In this document: positions 1 to 8,019 of the stretch, in pieces
Position numbering within the stretch: the first letter of the stretch is position 1
How the letters are laid out: each line of letters starts with the position of its first letter
Notes under the pieces: generated by a model
The model's database searches: none
Told to the model about the DNA's origin: nothing
The model's input: the letters and a program-made list of their open reading frames with translations, nothing else
Translations under genes and position numbers: made by a program
NCBI RefSeq assembly: GCF_027270315.1
Contig: NZ_CP114413.1
Location: 2,356,001 to 2,420,000, forward strand
DNA from: Streptomyces cinnabarinus
Lineage (GTDB): Bacteria; Actinomycetota; Actinomycetes; Streptomycetales; Streptomycetaceae
Reading direction: 5' to 3'
Length of the DNA stretch: 64,000 nucleotides

Positions 1-999
1 GCCGTCATCTCCCCCGGCGCGGGCCTGCCTGGACTCCTCCCGCGCCCCTTCGAACTGGGCCTGGAGCGGCTGCGCAAGGAATACGATCTCGAACCGGTGG
101 AGTACCCGGCGACCCGCAAGATGGGCTCCACACCCCAGGAGCGGGCCGCCGACATCCACGCCGCCTTCGCCGCCCCGGACATCAAGGCGGTGATCGCCTC
201 CATCGGCGGCGACGACCAGATCACCGTACTGCCGTTCCTGGACCGGGAGTTGATCCGCGCCAACCCCAAGCCGTTCTTCGGGATGAGCGACAACACCAAC
301 CTGCTCGCGTTCCTGCGCAACACCGGGATCGTCGCCTATCACGGCGCCACCGTGATGTGCGAGCTGGGCCGCCCCGGCGCCATGCACCCGCAGACCGCCG
401 ACTCGCTGCGCGCGGCGCTGTTCACCTCCGGGGCCTATGAACTCAAGCCCGCCGAGCACTGGAACGACATCAACCGCGACTGGGCGGACCCCGCCACCTT
501 CGAGGCGGAGCCGGAGACGCGTCCGGCCACCGGCTGGACCTGGGTGAACGCCGACCGCGTGGTGGAGGGCCGCAGTTGGGGCGGCTGTCTGGAGATCGTC
601 GGCTGGCTGCTGATGGCCGACCGGGAGATCCCGCGCGACCTGGCGGAGTTCGACGGCGGTGTGCTGCTGCTGGAGACGTCGGAGGAACTGCCGAGCGCCA
701 ACGAGGTCTTCTGGACCCTGCGCAACATGGGCGAGCGCGGACTGCTCCAGCGCTTCTCCGCGCTGCTCATGGGCCGCGCCAGGACCTGGTCCTTCGAGCA
801 CCCCAACGACCCGGAGCAGGCCGCGCGTTACGCCGCCGATCAGCGCGAGGCCGTACTGCGGGCCATGCGTATGTATGCACCCACCACACCGATCGTCTTC
901 GACGTGGACTTCGGCCACACCGACCCACAACTCGTGATCCCCTACGGCGGTCTCGTCCGGGTCGACGGGCCGGAGCGGCGCATCACCGTCACGTACTGA
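1..999 (+). CDS. S66 family LD-carboxypeptidase / MccF-like peptidase (5' truncated)
   Basis: Serine peptidase of family S66, which cleaves L,D-peptide bonds in murein tetrapeptides or, in the MccF branch, microcin C-type aminoacyl-nucleotides. The reading frame is open from base 1 (AVISPGAGLPG...), so the start codon lies upstream of the window. The nucleophile serine sits in GMSDNTNLL, the Glu is probably in LLLETSEEL and the His in DFGHTDPQ, giving the Ser-Glu-His triad of the family. No signal peptide can be judged. Family assignment is firm; which substrate it prefers cannot be read from sequence. The next gene starts about 60 bases on, on the same strand. Confidence 0.9.
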   Translation, partial: AVISPGAGLPGLLPRPFELGLERLRKEYDLEPVEYPATRKMGSTPQERAADIHAAFAAPDIKAVIASIGGDDQITVLPFLDRELIRANPKPFFGMSDNTNLLAFLRNTGIVAYHGATVMCELGRPGAMHPQTADSLRAALFTSGAYELKPAEHWNDINRDWADPATFEAEPETRPATGWTWVNADRVVEGRSWGGCLEIVGWLLMADREIPRDLAEFDGGVLLLETSEELPSANEVFWTLRNMGERGLLQRFSALLMGRARTWSFEHPNDPEQAARYAADQREAVLRAMRMYAPTTPIVFDVDFGHTDPQLVIPYGGLVRVDGPERRITVTY

Positions 1000-1061
1000 G
1001 CCTCGGCGCCCGCGTCCACGCGCCCCCGTAACTCTCGGTCACTGTGGGTAGTTGACGCGGC

Positions 1062-2366
1062 ATGCACGACGTACGCACCGTAAGGGCACCCTCCATGCTG
1101 CGGCTCGCGGCCGCCTCGCTCGCCGGGACGGCCATCGAGTTCTACGACTTCTTCGTCTACGGGACCGCGGCCGCGCTGGTCCTGGGGCCGCTGTTCTTCC
1201 CCACGTTCTCGCCGGTGGCGGGGACACTGGCCGCGTTCGGGACGTTCGGCGTGGGGTTCGTGGCGCGGCCGCTCGGCTCCGTGCTGTTCGGGCACATCGG
1301 GGACCGGCACGGAAGACGGCCGGTCCTGGTCGCCTCGCTGCTGCTGACCGGCGCCTCCACGGTCGCGGTCGGCTGTGTGCCGACGTACGACACGATCGGG
1401 GTGGCCGCTCCGGTCCTGCTGCTCGTTCTGCGCTTTCTGCAGGGGCTCGGGCTCGGCGGGGAGTGGGGCGGTGCCGTGCTGTTGACGGCGGAGCACGCGC
1501 CTGCCGAGCGGCGCGGGCTGTGGTCGAGCTTTCCGCAGGTGGGCCCTGCGGTCGGCTTTCTGCTGGCGAACGGTGTGACGCTGCTGCTGGCGGCCTCGCT
1601 GTCCGAGGCGCAGTTCGCTCAGTGGGGATGGCGGGTGCCGTTCTGGGCGGCTGGGGTGCTCGCCGTGGCCGGGCTGTGGCTGCGGTCGTCGCTCGCGGAG
1701 AGCCCGCGGTTCCTGGAGATCGACGACCACGCGCACGTGCCGCTCGTCGAGGTGGTGCGCGACCACTGGAGGCTCGTCCTGCTGACCGCCGGTGCGCTGG
1801 CCATCGGGTACGCGATCTTCTACGCGGTCACGACCTGGTCCCTCGCCTACGGGACGGAACGGCTCGGGGTGAGCCGTACGGTGATGCTGGTCTGCATCAT
1901 GGGTGCGGTCCTGGTGAAGGGGGCGCTGACCCCGCTGGTGGCGCTGCTCGGGGACCGGTACGGGCGCCGGCCGCTGTGCCTGGCCGGGTGCGCGGCGGCC
2001 GCGGTGTGGATGTTCCCGATGGTCGCCCTGCTGGCCACCGGCGCGCCGCTGCTGATGTTCCTCGGCTTTCTGGGCGCGATGCTGGCGTTCATCACGATGT
2101 TCGCCGTCATTGCCGCGTATCTGCCCGAGTTGTACGAACCGCGGGTGCGCTGCACCGGTGCCGCGGTCGGCTACAACCTCGGCGGGGTCCTGGGCGGCGC
2201 GCTGACGCCGCTCGCCGCGACCGCGCTCGCCGAGCAGGGCGGGCGGGTGCCGTGGGGGGTGGGGGCGTATCTGACCGGGATCGCGCTGCTCAGCCTCGGC
2301 TGCTTCGCGCTGCTGCCGGAGACCCGTCCGGCGCGGGTGGTGGCGCCGGCGCCGGTCATGGATTGA
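1062..2366 (+). CDS. MFS transporter, metabolite:H+ symporter (MHS) subfamily
   Basis: Twelve-helix major facilitator. The first helix carries GTAIEFYDFFVYG, characteristic of the MHS branch (proline/betaine, citrate, shikimate and related organic acid or osmolyte symporters). The conserved cytoplasmic loop motifs GHIGDRHGRRPVL (between helices 2 and 3) and GDRYGRRPL (between helices 8 and 9) are both intact, and the 434-residue length is normal. The substrate cannot be assigned. Its 3' end overlaps the 3' end of the convergent antiporter gene by 11 bases, so no separate terminator fits between them. Confidence 0.9.
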   Translation: MHDVRTVRAPSMLRLAAASLAGTAIEFYDFFVYGTAAALVLGPLFFPTFSPVAGTLAAFGTFGVGFVARPLGSVLFGHIGDRHGRRPVLVASLLLTGASTVAVGCVPTYDTIGVAAPVLLLVLRFLQGLGLGGEWGGAVLLTAEHAPAERRGLWSSFPQVGPAVGFLLANGVTLLLAASLSEAQFAQWGWRVPFWAAGVLAVAGLWLRSSLAESPRFLEIDDHAHVPLVEVVRDHWRLVLLTAGALAIGYAIFYAVTTWSLAYGTERLGVSRTVMLVCIMGAVLVKGALTPLVALLGDRYGRRPLCLAGCAAAAVWMFPMVALLATGAPLLMFLGFLGAMLAFITMFAVIAAYLPELYEPRVRCTGAAVGYNLGGVLGGALTPLAATALAEQGGRVPWGVGAYLTGIALLSLGCFALLPETRPARVVAPAPVMD

Positions 2367-3456
2367 TCGCCAGCTCCAGGTAGGCGGCGAAGATCACCAG
2401 GTGCACCCCGCCCTGGAGGGGTGTGGCGCGGCCCGGCACCACGGTCAGGGAGCTCACCACGATGGTCAGGGCGAGCAGCAGCATGTGGGTGGCGCCGAGG
2501 CCGAGGACGAGTGGTCCGGAGAGCCAGATCGTCGCCAGGGCGACCGCGGGGATGGTCAGGCCGATGCTGGCCATCGCCGAGCCGAGCGCGAGGTTGAGGC
2601 TGGTCTGCACGCGGTCGCGGCGGGCGGAGCGCAGCGCGGCGATCGTCTCGGGCAGCAGGACCAGCAGCGCGATGATCACACCGACGACGGCGTGCCCGAG
2701 TCCGGCCGACTCGACCCCGGACTCGATGGTGGGTGAGACCGCCTTGGCGAGCCCCACGACGCCGATCAGGGCCAGGCCCAGCAGGCCGAGGCTGATCAGC
2801 GCGGTGCGGGCGGAGGGCGCGTCGGCGTGGTCGTCCGCGGTGATCACCTCGCCCTGCCGGGTGATGGGCAGGAAGTAGTCGCGGTGTCGCACGGTCTGGG
2901 TCGCGACGAACAGGCCGTAGAGGATGAGTGAGGAGAGCGCGGCGAAGGTCAGTTGGACGGTGGAGAACTCCGGGCCCGGCTTGCTGGTGGTGAACGTCGG
3001 CAGGACCAGGCTGAGGGTGGCGAGGGTGGCGACGGTCGCCAGGGCCGCGCCGGTGCCCTCGGGGTTGAAGACGGCGGTGCCGTGCCGCAGGGACGCGACC
3101 AGGAGGCACAGGCCGACGATGCCGTTGCAGGTGATCATCACGGCCGCGAAGACGGTGTCCCGGGCGAGGGTGGCGCTCTTGTCGCCGCCGTCCGCCATCA
3201 GGGTGACGATCAGGGCGACCTCGATGACCGTGACCGCGACCGCGAGGACCAGGGAGCCGAAGGGCTCCCCCACCCGGTGGGCGACGACCTCGGCGTGGTG
3301 GACGGCGGCCAGGACGGCTCCGGCGAGCACCAGGGTCACCACGGCCACGACCGCGCCGGGCAGATCCCGGCTCCAGGTGAGGGCCAGCATGATGACCGCG
3401 AGCACCGGCACGAAGGCCGTCCACCGGGTGGTGAGCGACCTCAGCCGAGTGATCAT
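2356..3456 (-). CDS. Calcium/proton antiporter, ChaA/CAX-like (CaCA superfamily)
   Basis: Integral membrane cation/proton exchanger of 366 residues with about eleven hydrophobic segments. The two inverted alpha-repeats of the CaCA superfamily are visible: an N-terminal one around VAVTVIEVALIVTLM and a C-terminal one around LLPETIAALR and QTSLNLALGSAMASIGLT, each with the acidic residue that coordinates the cation. It probably exports Ca2+ (possibly Na+ or K+, as E. coli ChaA does) using the proton gradient. It is a single gene, convergent with the MFS transporter. Ion specificity is inference. Confidence 0.88.
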   Translation of the reverse strand: MITRLRSLTTRWTAFVPVLAVIMLALTWSRDLPGAVVAVVTLVLAGAVLAAVHHAEVVAHRVGEPFGSLVLAVAVTVIEVALIVTLMADGGDKSATLARDTVFAAVMITCNGIVGLCLLVASLRHGTAVFNPEGTGAALATVATLATLSLVLPTFTTSKPGPEFSTVQLTFAALSSLILYGLFVATQTVRHRDYFLPITRQGEVITADDHADAPSARTALISLGLLGLALIGVVGLAKAVSPTIESGVESAGLGHAVVGVIIALLVLLPETIAALRSARRDRVQTSLNLALGSAMASIGLTIPAVALATIWLSGPLVLGLGATHMLLLALTIVVSSLTVVPGRATPLQGGVHLVIFAAYLELAINP

Positions 3457-3525
3457 GCAGCGATGGTCGCAAAGGGGGGCGGGCCCCGCATGTCGGCCAT
3501 GGGGGGCCCGTCGCCCGCTACCGGG

Positions 3526-3828
3526 CTACTTCAGGTCGCTGGAGTCCAGCAGATCGCAGTTGGTGAAGCGGGGCGCACGGCTGCACAGGGCACCCAGTTG
3601 CTCGGCCATCTTGGTCGTCTCGGGGTCCTCGCTGTTGCGCATGGCCTCCTCGTACGAGTCGAACTCGATCAGTGAGAGGTAGCGCCCCGGAGTGTCACGG
3701 TCCTTCAGGAGGATGCGGTGGGTGGGGCCGCCCTCCCGGTCCGCGTTGCGCTGCCGCGCCTCTTGCAGCAGCTCTTCCATTTCCTCGAACCGATCGGTCT
3801 CGAAGTCGATGATCTGCACGAACTTCAC
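3526..3828 (-). CDS. Small dimeric alpha/beta-barrel (ABM-like) protein
   Basis: A 100-residue protein starting at GTG behind a strong GGAGG six bases upstream. The sequence (MKFVQIIDFET... then GRYLSLIEFDSYEEAMRNSEDPET) has the length and the strand-helix pattern of ABM/EthD-like dimeric ferredoxin-fold proteins. The family includes monooxygenases, but no catalytic residue is evident and no function can be given. It lies downstream of terC on the same strand but is separated from it by a long hairpin, so it is probably an independent unit. Confidence 0.7.
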   Translation of the reverse strand: MKFVQIIDFETDRFEEMEELLQEARQRNADREGGPTHRILLKDRDTPGRYLSLIEFDSYEEAMRNSEDPETTKMAEQLGALCSRAPRFTNCDLLDSSDLK

Positions 3829-3886
3829 GGATTACCTCCGCCGGCCACTGCGCCCCCGGGCCGGGGAACGCGCTCAGAACAAAGCA

Positions 3887-3934
3887 ATCACCGGGAGCGG
3901 CACGCGGCAATCGCCACGCGCCACTCCCGGTGAT
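3887..3934 (-). terminator. Rho-independent-type terminator of terC
   Basis: A perfect 11-bp outer stem (ATCACCGGGAG with CTCCCGGTGAT) encloses further GC pairs with three mismatches and an AATC-type loop. On the terC strand the hairpin is followed by a T-rich run (TTGCTTTGTTC). It lies about 25 bases after the terC stop codon. Confidence 0.75.
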
Positions 3935-3957
3935 GGTTGTTTCTACGTCCGAAGCCG

Positions 3958-4959
3958 TCAGGCCTCGATGCTGTCCTTCGGAGCGCCTTCGCTCTCCTTC
4001 TGCGCCGCCTCGGCCGCCGCCTGCTTCTTGGAGGCACGGAGGCTGGTGATCGTGGTGACGATCAGGACGGAGCAGATCACGCCGAGCGAGACCGGGATGC
4101 TGATCTCCGGGACGTGCACCCCGGACTCGTGCAGGGCGTGCAGCACCAGCTTGACGCCGATGAAGCCGAGGATCACCGACAGGCCGTAGCTCAGGTGGAC
4201 CAGCTTCTTCAGCAGGCCGCCGATGAGGAAGTACAGCTGCCGCAGGCCCATCAGGGCGAAGGCGTTGGCGGTGAAGACGATGTACGGGTCCTGGGTCAGG
4301 CCGAAGATCGCGGGGATGGAGTCGAGGGCGAACAGGACGTCCGTCGTACCGATCGCGAGCATCACGACGAGCATCGGGGTCATGACCCGCTTGCCGTTCT
4401 GCTCGATCCACAGCTTGGTGCCGTGGTAGCGGTCGGCGACACCGAAGCGGCGCTCGGCGGCCTTCAGGAGCTTGTTCTCCTCGAACTCCTCGTCCTCCTC
4501 GTCGGCGCGGGCCTCCTGGATGAGCTTCCAGGCGGTCCAGATCAGGAAGGCGCCGAAGAGGTAGAACACCCAGGCGAAGCTGGCGAGGATCGCGGCACCG
4601 GCGGCGATGAAGATCGCGCGCAGCACCAGGGCTATCAGCACGCCGACGAGCAGCACGCGCTGCTGGTACTGCGAGGGCACCGCGAACTTCGCCATGATCA
4701 GGACGAAGACGAAGAGGTTGTCGACGCTCAGCGACTTCTCGGTGATGAAGCCGGCGAAGAACTCACCGGCAGGCTGGCCGCCGCCGAAGATCAGCAGGCC
4801 GAGGCCGAAGAGTCCGGCCAGGGCGATCCAGACGACGGTCCAGATACCGGCTTCCTTGATGGACACGTCGTGCGGCTTGCGGCCGATGAAGAAGTCGACC
4901 GCGATGAGGGCGGCGAGGCCCACGATCGTCAGGACCCAAAGGGTCACGGAAACATCCAC
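3958..4959 (-). CDS. terC: TerC family integral membrane protein (Alx/YkoY type)
   Basis: TerC proteins are membrane proteins linked to metal (especially manganese) efflux and metalation of exported proteins; many carry the name from tellurite-resistance loci. The protein has about nine hydrophobic segments, with conserved acidic membrane motifs such as IAVDFFIGRK, EKSLSVDNLFVF and FALDSIPAIFG. I chose the GTG start at 4959 (VDVSVTLWVL) rather than the longer frame to 5130, because GGAGG lies four bases upstream and homologues begin here. The bases upstream of this start form a yybP-ykoY riboswitch, so the longer reading frame is untranslated leader. The C-terminal tail is Ala/Glu/Lys-rich and cytoplasmic. 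A long hairpin terminates the unit downstream. Confidence 0.93.
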   Translation of the reverse strand: MDVSVTLWVLTIVGLAALIAVDFFIGRKPHDVSIKEAGIWTVVWIALAGLFGLGLLIFGGGQPAGEFFAGFITEKSLSVDNLFVFVLIMAKFAVPSQYQQRVLLVGVLIALVLRAIFIAAGAAILASFAWVFYLFGAFLIWTAWKLIQEARADEEDEEFEENKLLKAAERRFGVADRYHGTKLWIEQNGKRVMTPMLVVMLAIGTTDVLFALDSIPAIFGLTQDPYIVFTANAFALMGLRQLYFLIGGLLKKLVHLSYGLSVILGFIGVKLVLHALHESGVHVPEISIPVSLGVICSVLIVTTITSLRASKKQAAAEAAQKESEGAPKDSIEA

Positions 4960-4963
4960 TGCG

Positions 4964-5103
4964 CCTCCGGCAGTACGTAACTGGCAAATGTCAGCGTCTC
5001 GCTGCCGGAGGTCTCTTCCACCCGCGCACGGGCCGACGCCCCGGGATCTGGCCTGATCCGTATTGACGGGTACGCCGCAGTAGACAGGGAGTACTCCCCT
5101 CCG
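4964..5103 (-). promoter_or_regulatory. yybP-ykoY manganese riboswitch with SD-sequestering expression platform
   Basis: Reading the terC strand, the conserved yybP-ykoY blocks occur in order: AGGGGAGTA (5100-5092), CCGTCAATACGG, and GGAAGAGACCTCCGGC ending near 5003. The P1 helix pairs CGGAGG (5103-5098) with CCTCCG (5011-5006). The same CCTCCG, as part of CCTCCGGCAG (5011-5002), is also perfectly complementary over 10 bases to CTGCCGGAGG (4973-4964), which contains the terC Shine-Dalgarno. The two pairings exclude each other, so ligand-stabilised P1 should free the ribosome site. The family is known to sense Mn2+ and often precedes TerC genes; the switch mechanism here is inferred from the complementarity. 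Confidence 0.88.
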
Positions 5104-5215
5104 CACGAAAGAGAGTACCCCAATCACCAAGGAAAGGTAAAGAGGGAAGTAAAAGAATAACCAAAAGCCCAGGTCAGAGTGGCTTTACGGATGCTTTGTA
5201 AAGGTCAGATCAGGG

Positions 5216-7228
5216 TCATCGGTTCCAGGAGCGGCGGGCCGCCGCGACCTGGGTCAGCACCTGCTGGAGCACCTGGCTGCCGGGCGGCGCGAGCGGGGGC
5301 TCGTACGTCCAGGCATGGCCCACCCAGGGGTCGGCGAGGTGGTCCTCGGGCACCGGCGTCAGTCGCAGCAGCGAACGCCACAGCGGGTCCAGCAACGGGC
5401 CGTAGGCGGAGGCCTCCTCGCGGTCGGCGACCATCATCAGATGGACGCCGACGGACGGGCCCTCGTCCGCGAGATAGCGCAGCTGGTTCACGGCCCGGTC
5501 GTCGAAGCCGTGCGGGAAGTCATTGACGATCAGCAACTGCTCGGAGGTGTCGAAGCCCTGCGGGAGCGACTCGGGCGCTCCGCCGCGCACCGCCATCTGC
5601 ACCAGGTCGACGCGCTGGGTCAGGCGGCCAAGGAGCTCCGTCACCCCCGCCGCGCCGACAGCGGGCGGGGCCGCGAGCACACCGGTCTGCACCAGCGGCG
5701 CGAGCGGCTGGGCTCCGGAACCGGCCGGGTCGATGACATGGACCGTGAAGTCGCCCGCCGGATAGACCGCGAGCAGCCGGGCCGCGTGCGCCACGGCCGT
5801 CTCCAGGGCGAGCCGGCGCAGATCGTGCGAGTCGTGGAACGCGCCGTCCAGCGATCCGGACGCACCGCTGTCGATCCACAGTCCGCGCTCCAGCGGCAGC
5901 CGGACCAGCATCGGGATCCGCAGCGGATCGCTCTCGGGCAGGTGCAGATCGCCCAGGCGCACTGCCATGGGCGTCTCCATCGGCACGCGGTAGGCGTGCC
6001 AGACCGGGTTGTCCCAGCGGGCGTAGGGCGGGGGCAGCGCGGGCTCGACGACGTCCGCCTCGGCGGTGAGCTGGGCGAGATCACGGTCGAGGGTGGCCCT
6101 GGCCTGGTCCACGAGCTGGGCGTGCTTGGCCTGGGCCGCCTCGCGGGCGGCGTCGCCCTGGCCGCCGATCCGGCTGCGCGGATCGGACAGGACGTGGTCC
6201 AACTCCTTCTCCATGCGCGAGTCGGCGAAGTCGACGGCACTGCGGTACGCGGCCGTCGTCCGCGCCAGGTCCTCGAACATGCCCCAGACCTGGTTGTACA
6301 GCCGCTCGTCCATGGACCAGCCGGTGGCGTCGCCCGCGACGGGCTGTCCGGGCTGACCCGGCTGGGCCGGGGGCGCGGGCGGTGCGGGCGGCGGGGCGGT
6401 GTTCTGCCGGCGCGGGTGGCTGTAGTTGACGCCGCCGTTGGTGGCGGGCGGTTCGCCGGCCGCGGCCGGATAGCCGGACGCGGGCGTGTTCTGCGGCGGC
6501 TGCCCGCCGTACGGAGGCGTCGCGGGCGACGGCGGTACGGCGCCGGAGGCGCCCTGGGTGCCGTACGGCGAGGTGGGGGTGGGTCCGGTCTGGTCGGGGC
6601 CCACGGCGGGCGCGGTCTGCGGCCGGTGCCGGTCGGTGTCCGCCGTACGGGGCGGGGGTGCCGGGACCGAGCGGGCCACGCCCTGGGCCACCGCTTCGTT
6701 GATGCTGTTCGCCAGCGTGCCGGCCTCGGGCAGGTTCTGGTCGGCGAGCAGCTCGGCGAGCCCGCCCGCGTAGCCCTGGCCGATGGCGCGCACCTTCCAG
6801 GCGTCCTGGCGGCGGTAGAGCTCCAGGGCGACGACGGCCGACTCGGCGTCCAGGCCGGTGATGGTGTAGCTGGCCACCTCGGTGCCGTCGAGGCCGGTGA
6901 CCGCGATGAAGGGGGCGGCGATCGCGCCGAAGCGGACCGGGCCCCCCACGCCGGTGGGCAGGGCGAGCAGCACACTGACCCGGTGCACGGCTTCGGGCAC
7001 GGCGTCCAGGTCCACCGCTAGACGATGGTCGGCTGCCGCCTGCCGGGAGACCTCCAGGCCCGGCAGGACGGGCGTGCCCGGATGGGCCACCCACTCCGTG
7101 CCGTGGACCTTGCCGTTGTCGTCGCTGAGCGTGGCGCCCGCCACGATCGGCGCGCCGGCCGAGACCCGGATCTCAAGACGGGCCTGGGAGAGCGGGTGGT
7201 TCTGTCCCCGCACCAGCTCGGCCGTCAT
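5216..7228 (-). CDS. TerD-domain protein fused to a degenerate FtsK/TerY-P-like ATPase region
   Basis: A 670-residue protein. Residues 1 to about 190 form a TerD-type stress domain (RLEIRVSAGAPIVAGATL..., then VVALELYRRQDAWKVRAIGQ). Residues about 190-300 are a Pro/Gly/Ala-rich linker, and 300-670 are a second domain with a helical stretch and a RecA-fold-like part (DFTVHVIDPAGS, then QLLIVNDFPHGFD and GVHLMMVADREE, resembling a Walker-B/sensor arrangement). A normal Walker A GxxxxGK[ST] is absent where FtsK relatives would have it (VRLPLERGLWIDSGAS). It may bind partners rather than hydrolyse ATP. It follows terD by 62 bases on the same strand, so the two are probably cotranscribed. Confidence 0.8.
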   Translation of the reverse strand: MTAELVRGQNHPLSQARLEIRVSAGAPIVAGATLSDDNGKVHGTEWVAHPGTPVLPGLEVSRQAAADHRLAVDLDAVPEAVHRVSVLLALPTGVGGPVRFGAIAAPFIAVTGLDGTEVASYTITGLDAESAVVALELYRRQDAWKVRAIGQGYAGGLAELLADQNLPEAGTLANSINEAVAQGVARSVPAPPPRTADTDRHRPQTAPAVGPDQTGPTPTSPYGTQGASGAVPPSPATPPYGGQPPQNTPASGYPAAAGEPPATNGGVNYSHPRRQNTAPPPAPPAPPAQPGQPGQPVAGDATGWSMDERLYNQVWGMFEDLARTTAAYRSAVDFADSRMEKELDHVLSDPRSRIGGQGDAAREAAQAKHAQLVDQARATLDRDLAQLTAEADVVEPALPPPYARWDNPVWHAYRVPMETPMAVRLGDLHLPESDPLRIPMLVRLPLERGLWIDSGASGSLDGAFHDSHDLRRLALETAVAHAARLLAVYPAGDFTVHVIDPAGSGAQPLAPLVQTGVLAAPPAVGAAGVTELLGRLTQRVDLVQMAVRGGAPESLPQGFDTSEQLLIVNDFPHGFDDRAVNQLRYLADEGPSVGVHLMMVADREEASAYGPLLDPLWRSLLRLTPVPEDHLADPWVGHAWTYEPPLAPPGSQVLQQVLTQVAAARRSWNR

Positions 7229-7290
7229 CGCCTTCGTCCCCCTGTGTCGCTGTGTCTCGTGTCGTGAAGTGTGCTGCTCGCCGGTGGGAC

Positions 7291-7869
7291 CTACAGGTGC
7301 GGCAGGATCGCCGGCATCAGGTCCTGGAAGGTACGGCCGTTGGCGGGAGTGCCGAGGGCCGTCATCGTCCAGCCGGGGCCGGTGCGGTGCACCTTGGCCA
7401 TGATCTGGGCCGTGTAGGCGCCGCCGCCCGCGAGCGTGTAGCGGGCGAGCTCCTGGCCGTTGGTCTCGTCGACCAGACGGCAGAAGGCGTTCTGCACCTC
7501 CTGGAAGGTCTGGCCCGTGAAGGAGTTCACGGTGAAGACGATCTGGTCGATGTGGACCGGGACGCGGGCCAGGTCGACGAGGACTGCCTCGTCGTCGCCA
7601 CCCTGGCCGACACCGCCGACCAGGTTGTCACCGGTGTGCCGGACCGAGCCGTCGTCGCTCACCAGGTGACGGAAGAAGACCACGTCGACCGGCTGCTTGT
7701 CGGCGAACAGAACGGCGGAGGCGTCCAGGTCGACCTCACGGGTGCGCGAGCCGAACAGGCCACGCCGGGGGGCCGCCTGCCAGCCGAGACCCATGCGCAC
7801 CGCGGTCAGGCTGCCGCCGTCGTTCTTCTGCAGACTGATGGCCTGACCCTTGGTCATGTTGACGGTCAC
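7291..7869 (-). CDS. TerD family stress-response protein
   Basis: A single-domain TerD protein of 192 residues. TerD-family domains bind calcium and are induced by tellurite, oxidative and metal stress; their molecular activity is not settled. Typical features are the N-terminal MTKGQAISLQK, the acidic calcium-site segments DLDASAVLFADK and TGDNLVGGVGQGGDDEAVLVDL, and a C-terminal GPGWTMTALGTPANGRTF. The GTG start is preceded by AGGGG. A sigma-70-type promoter and a 15-bp palindrome lie just upstream, and the larger TerD fusion follows. Confidence 0.92.
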   Translation of the reverse strand: MTVNMTKGQAISLQKNDGGSLTAVRMGLGWQAAPRRGLFGSRTREVDLDASAVLFADKQPVDVVFFRHLVSDDGSVRHTGDNLVGGVGQGGDDEAVLVDLARVPVHIDQIVFTVNSFTGQTFQEVQNAFCRLVDETNGQELARYTLAGGGAYTAQIMAKVHRTGPGWTMTALGTPANGRTFQDLMPAILPHL

Positions 7870-7901
7870 GTGCTGAATCCCCTCTCGAACTGTCCCCTGT
7901 T

Positions 7902-7918
7902 TCCGCGGAGTCCGCGGA
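7902..7918 (-). repeat. Tandem palindromes TCCGCGGA-G-TCCGCGGA in the terD leader
   Basis: Two copies of the self-complementary octamer TCCGCGGA separated by one base, lying between the proposed terD transcription start and its start codon. In RNA the pair could fold as a short 7-bp hairpin; as DNA it could be a dyad operator. No factor can be named. Confidence 0.5.
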
Positions 7919-7926
7919 TGACGAGA

Positions 7927-7956
7927 ACCCTACGCAGGGGCACTGACAGTGCCTAA
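7927..7956 (-). promoter_or_regulatory. Promoter of terD with an overlapping 15-bp palindrome
   Basis: On the minus strand TTAGGC and TAGGGT are separated by 18 bases, close to the housekeeping (HrdB) consensus of Streptomyces. This predicts transcription starting near 7920 and a leader of about 50 bases. The spacer contains the perfect palindrome GGCACTGACAGTGCC (7939-7953), placed where a repressor would block polymerase. Its core CACTGACAGTG recurs upstream of polA (63273-63283). Confidence 0.55.
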
Positions 7957-8019
7957 CCCAGGTCCGCACTTTGTGTCGGTCTTGCAACACTGCGCGCCCC
8001 GCGCGGTCCCCCTGTCCCC

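Noticed and set aside
4960..5130. N-terminal extension of TerC to a start at 5130
   Set aside because: The extra 57 residues are unlike TerC proteins and coincide with the riboswitch. The SD is at the GTG 4959.
7879..8019. Search for a LexA/DinR box (GAAC-N4-GTTC) at uvrB and terD
   Set aside because: No dyad with these arms is seen upstream of uvrB or in this gap. The palindrome here has a different core.
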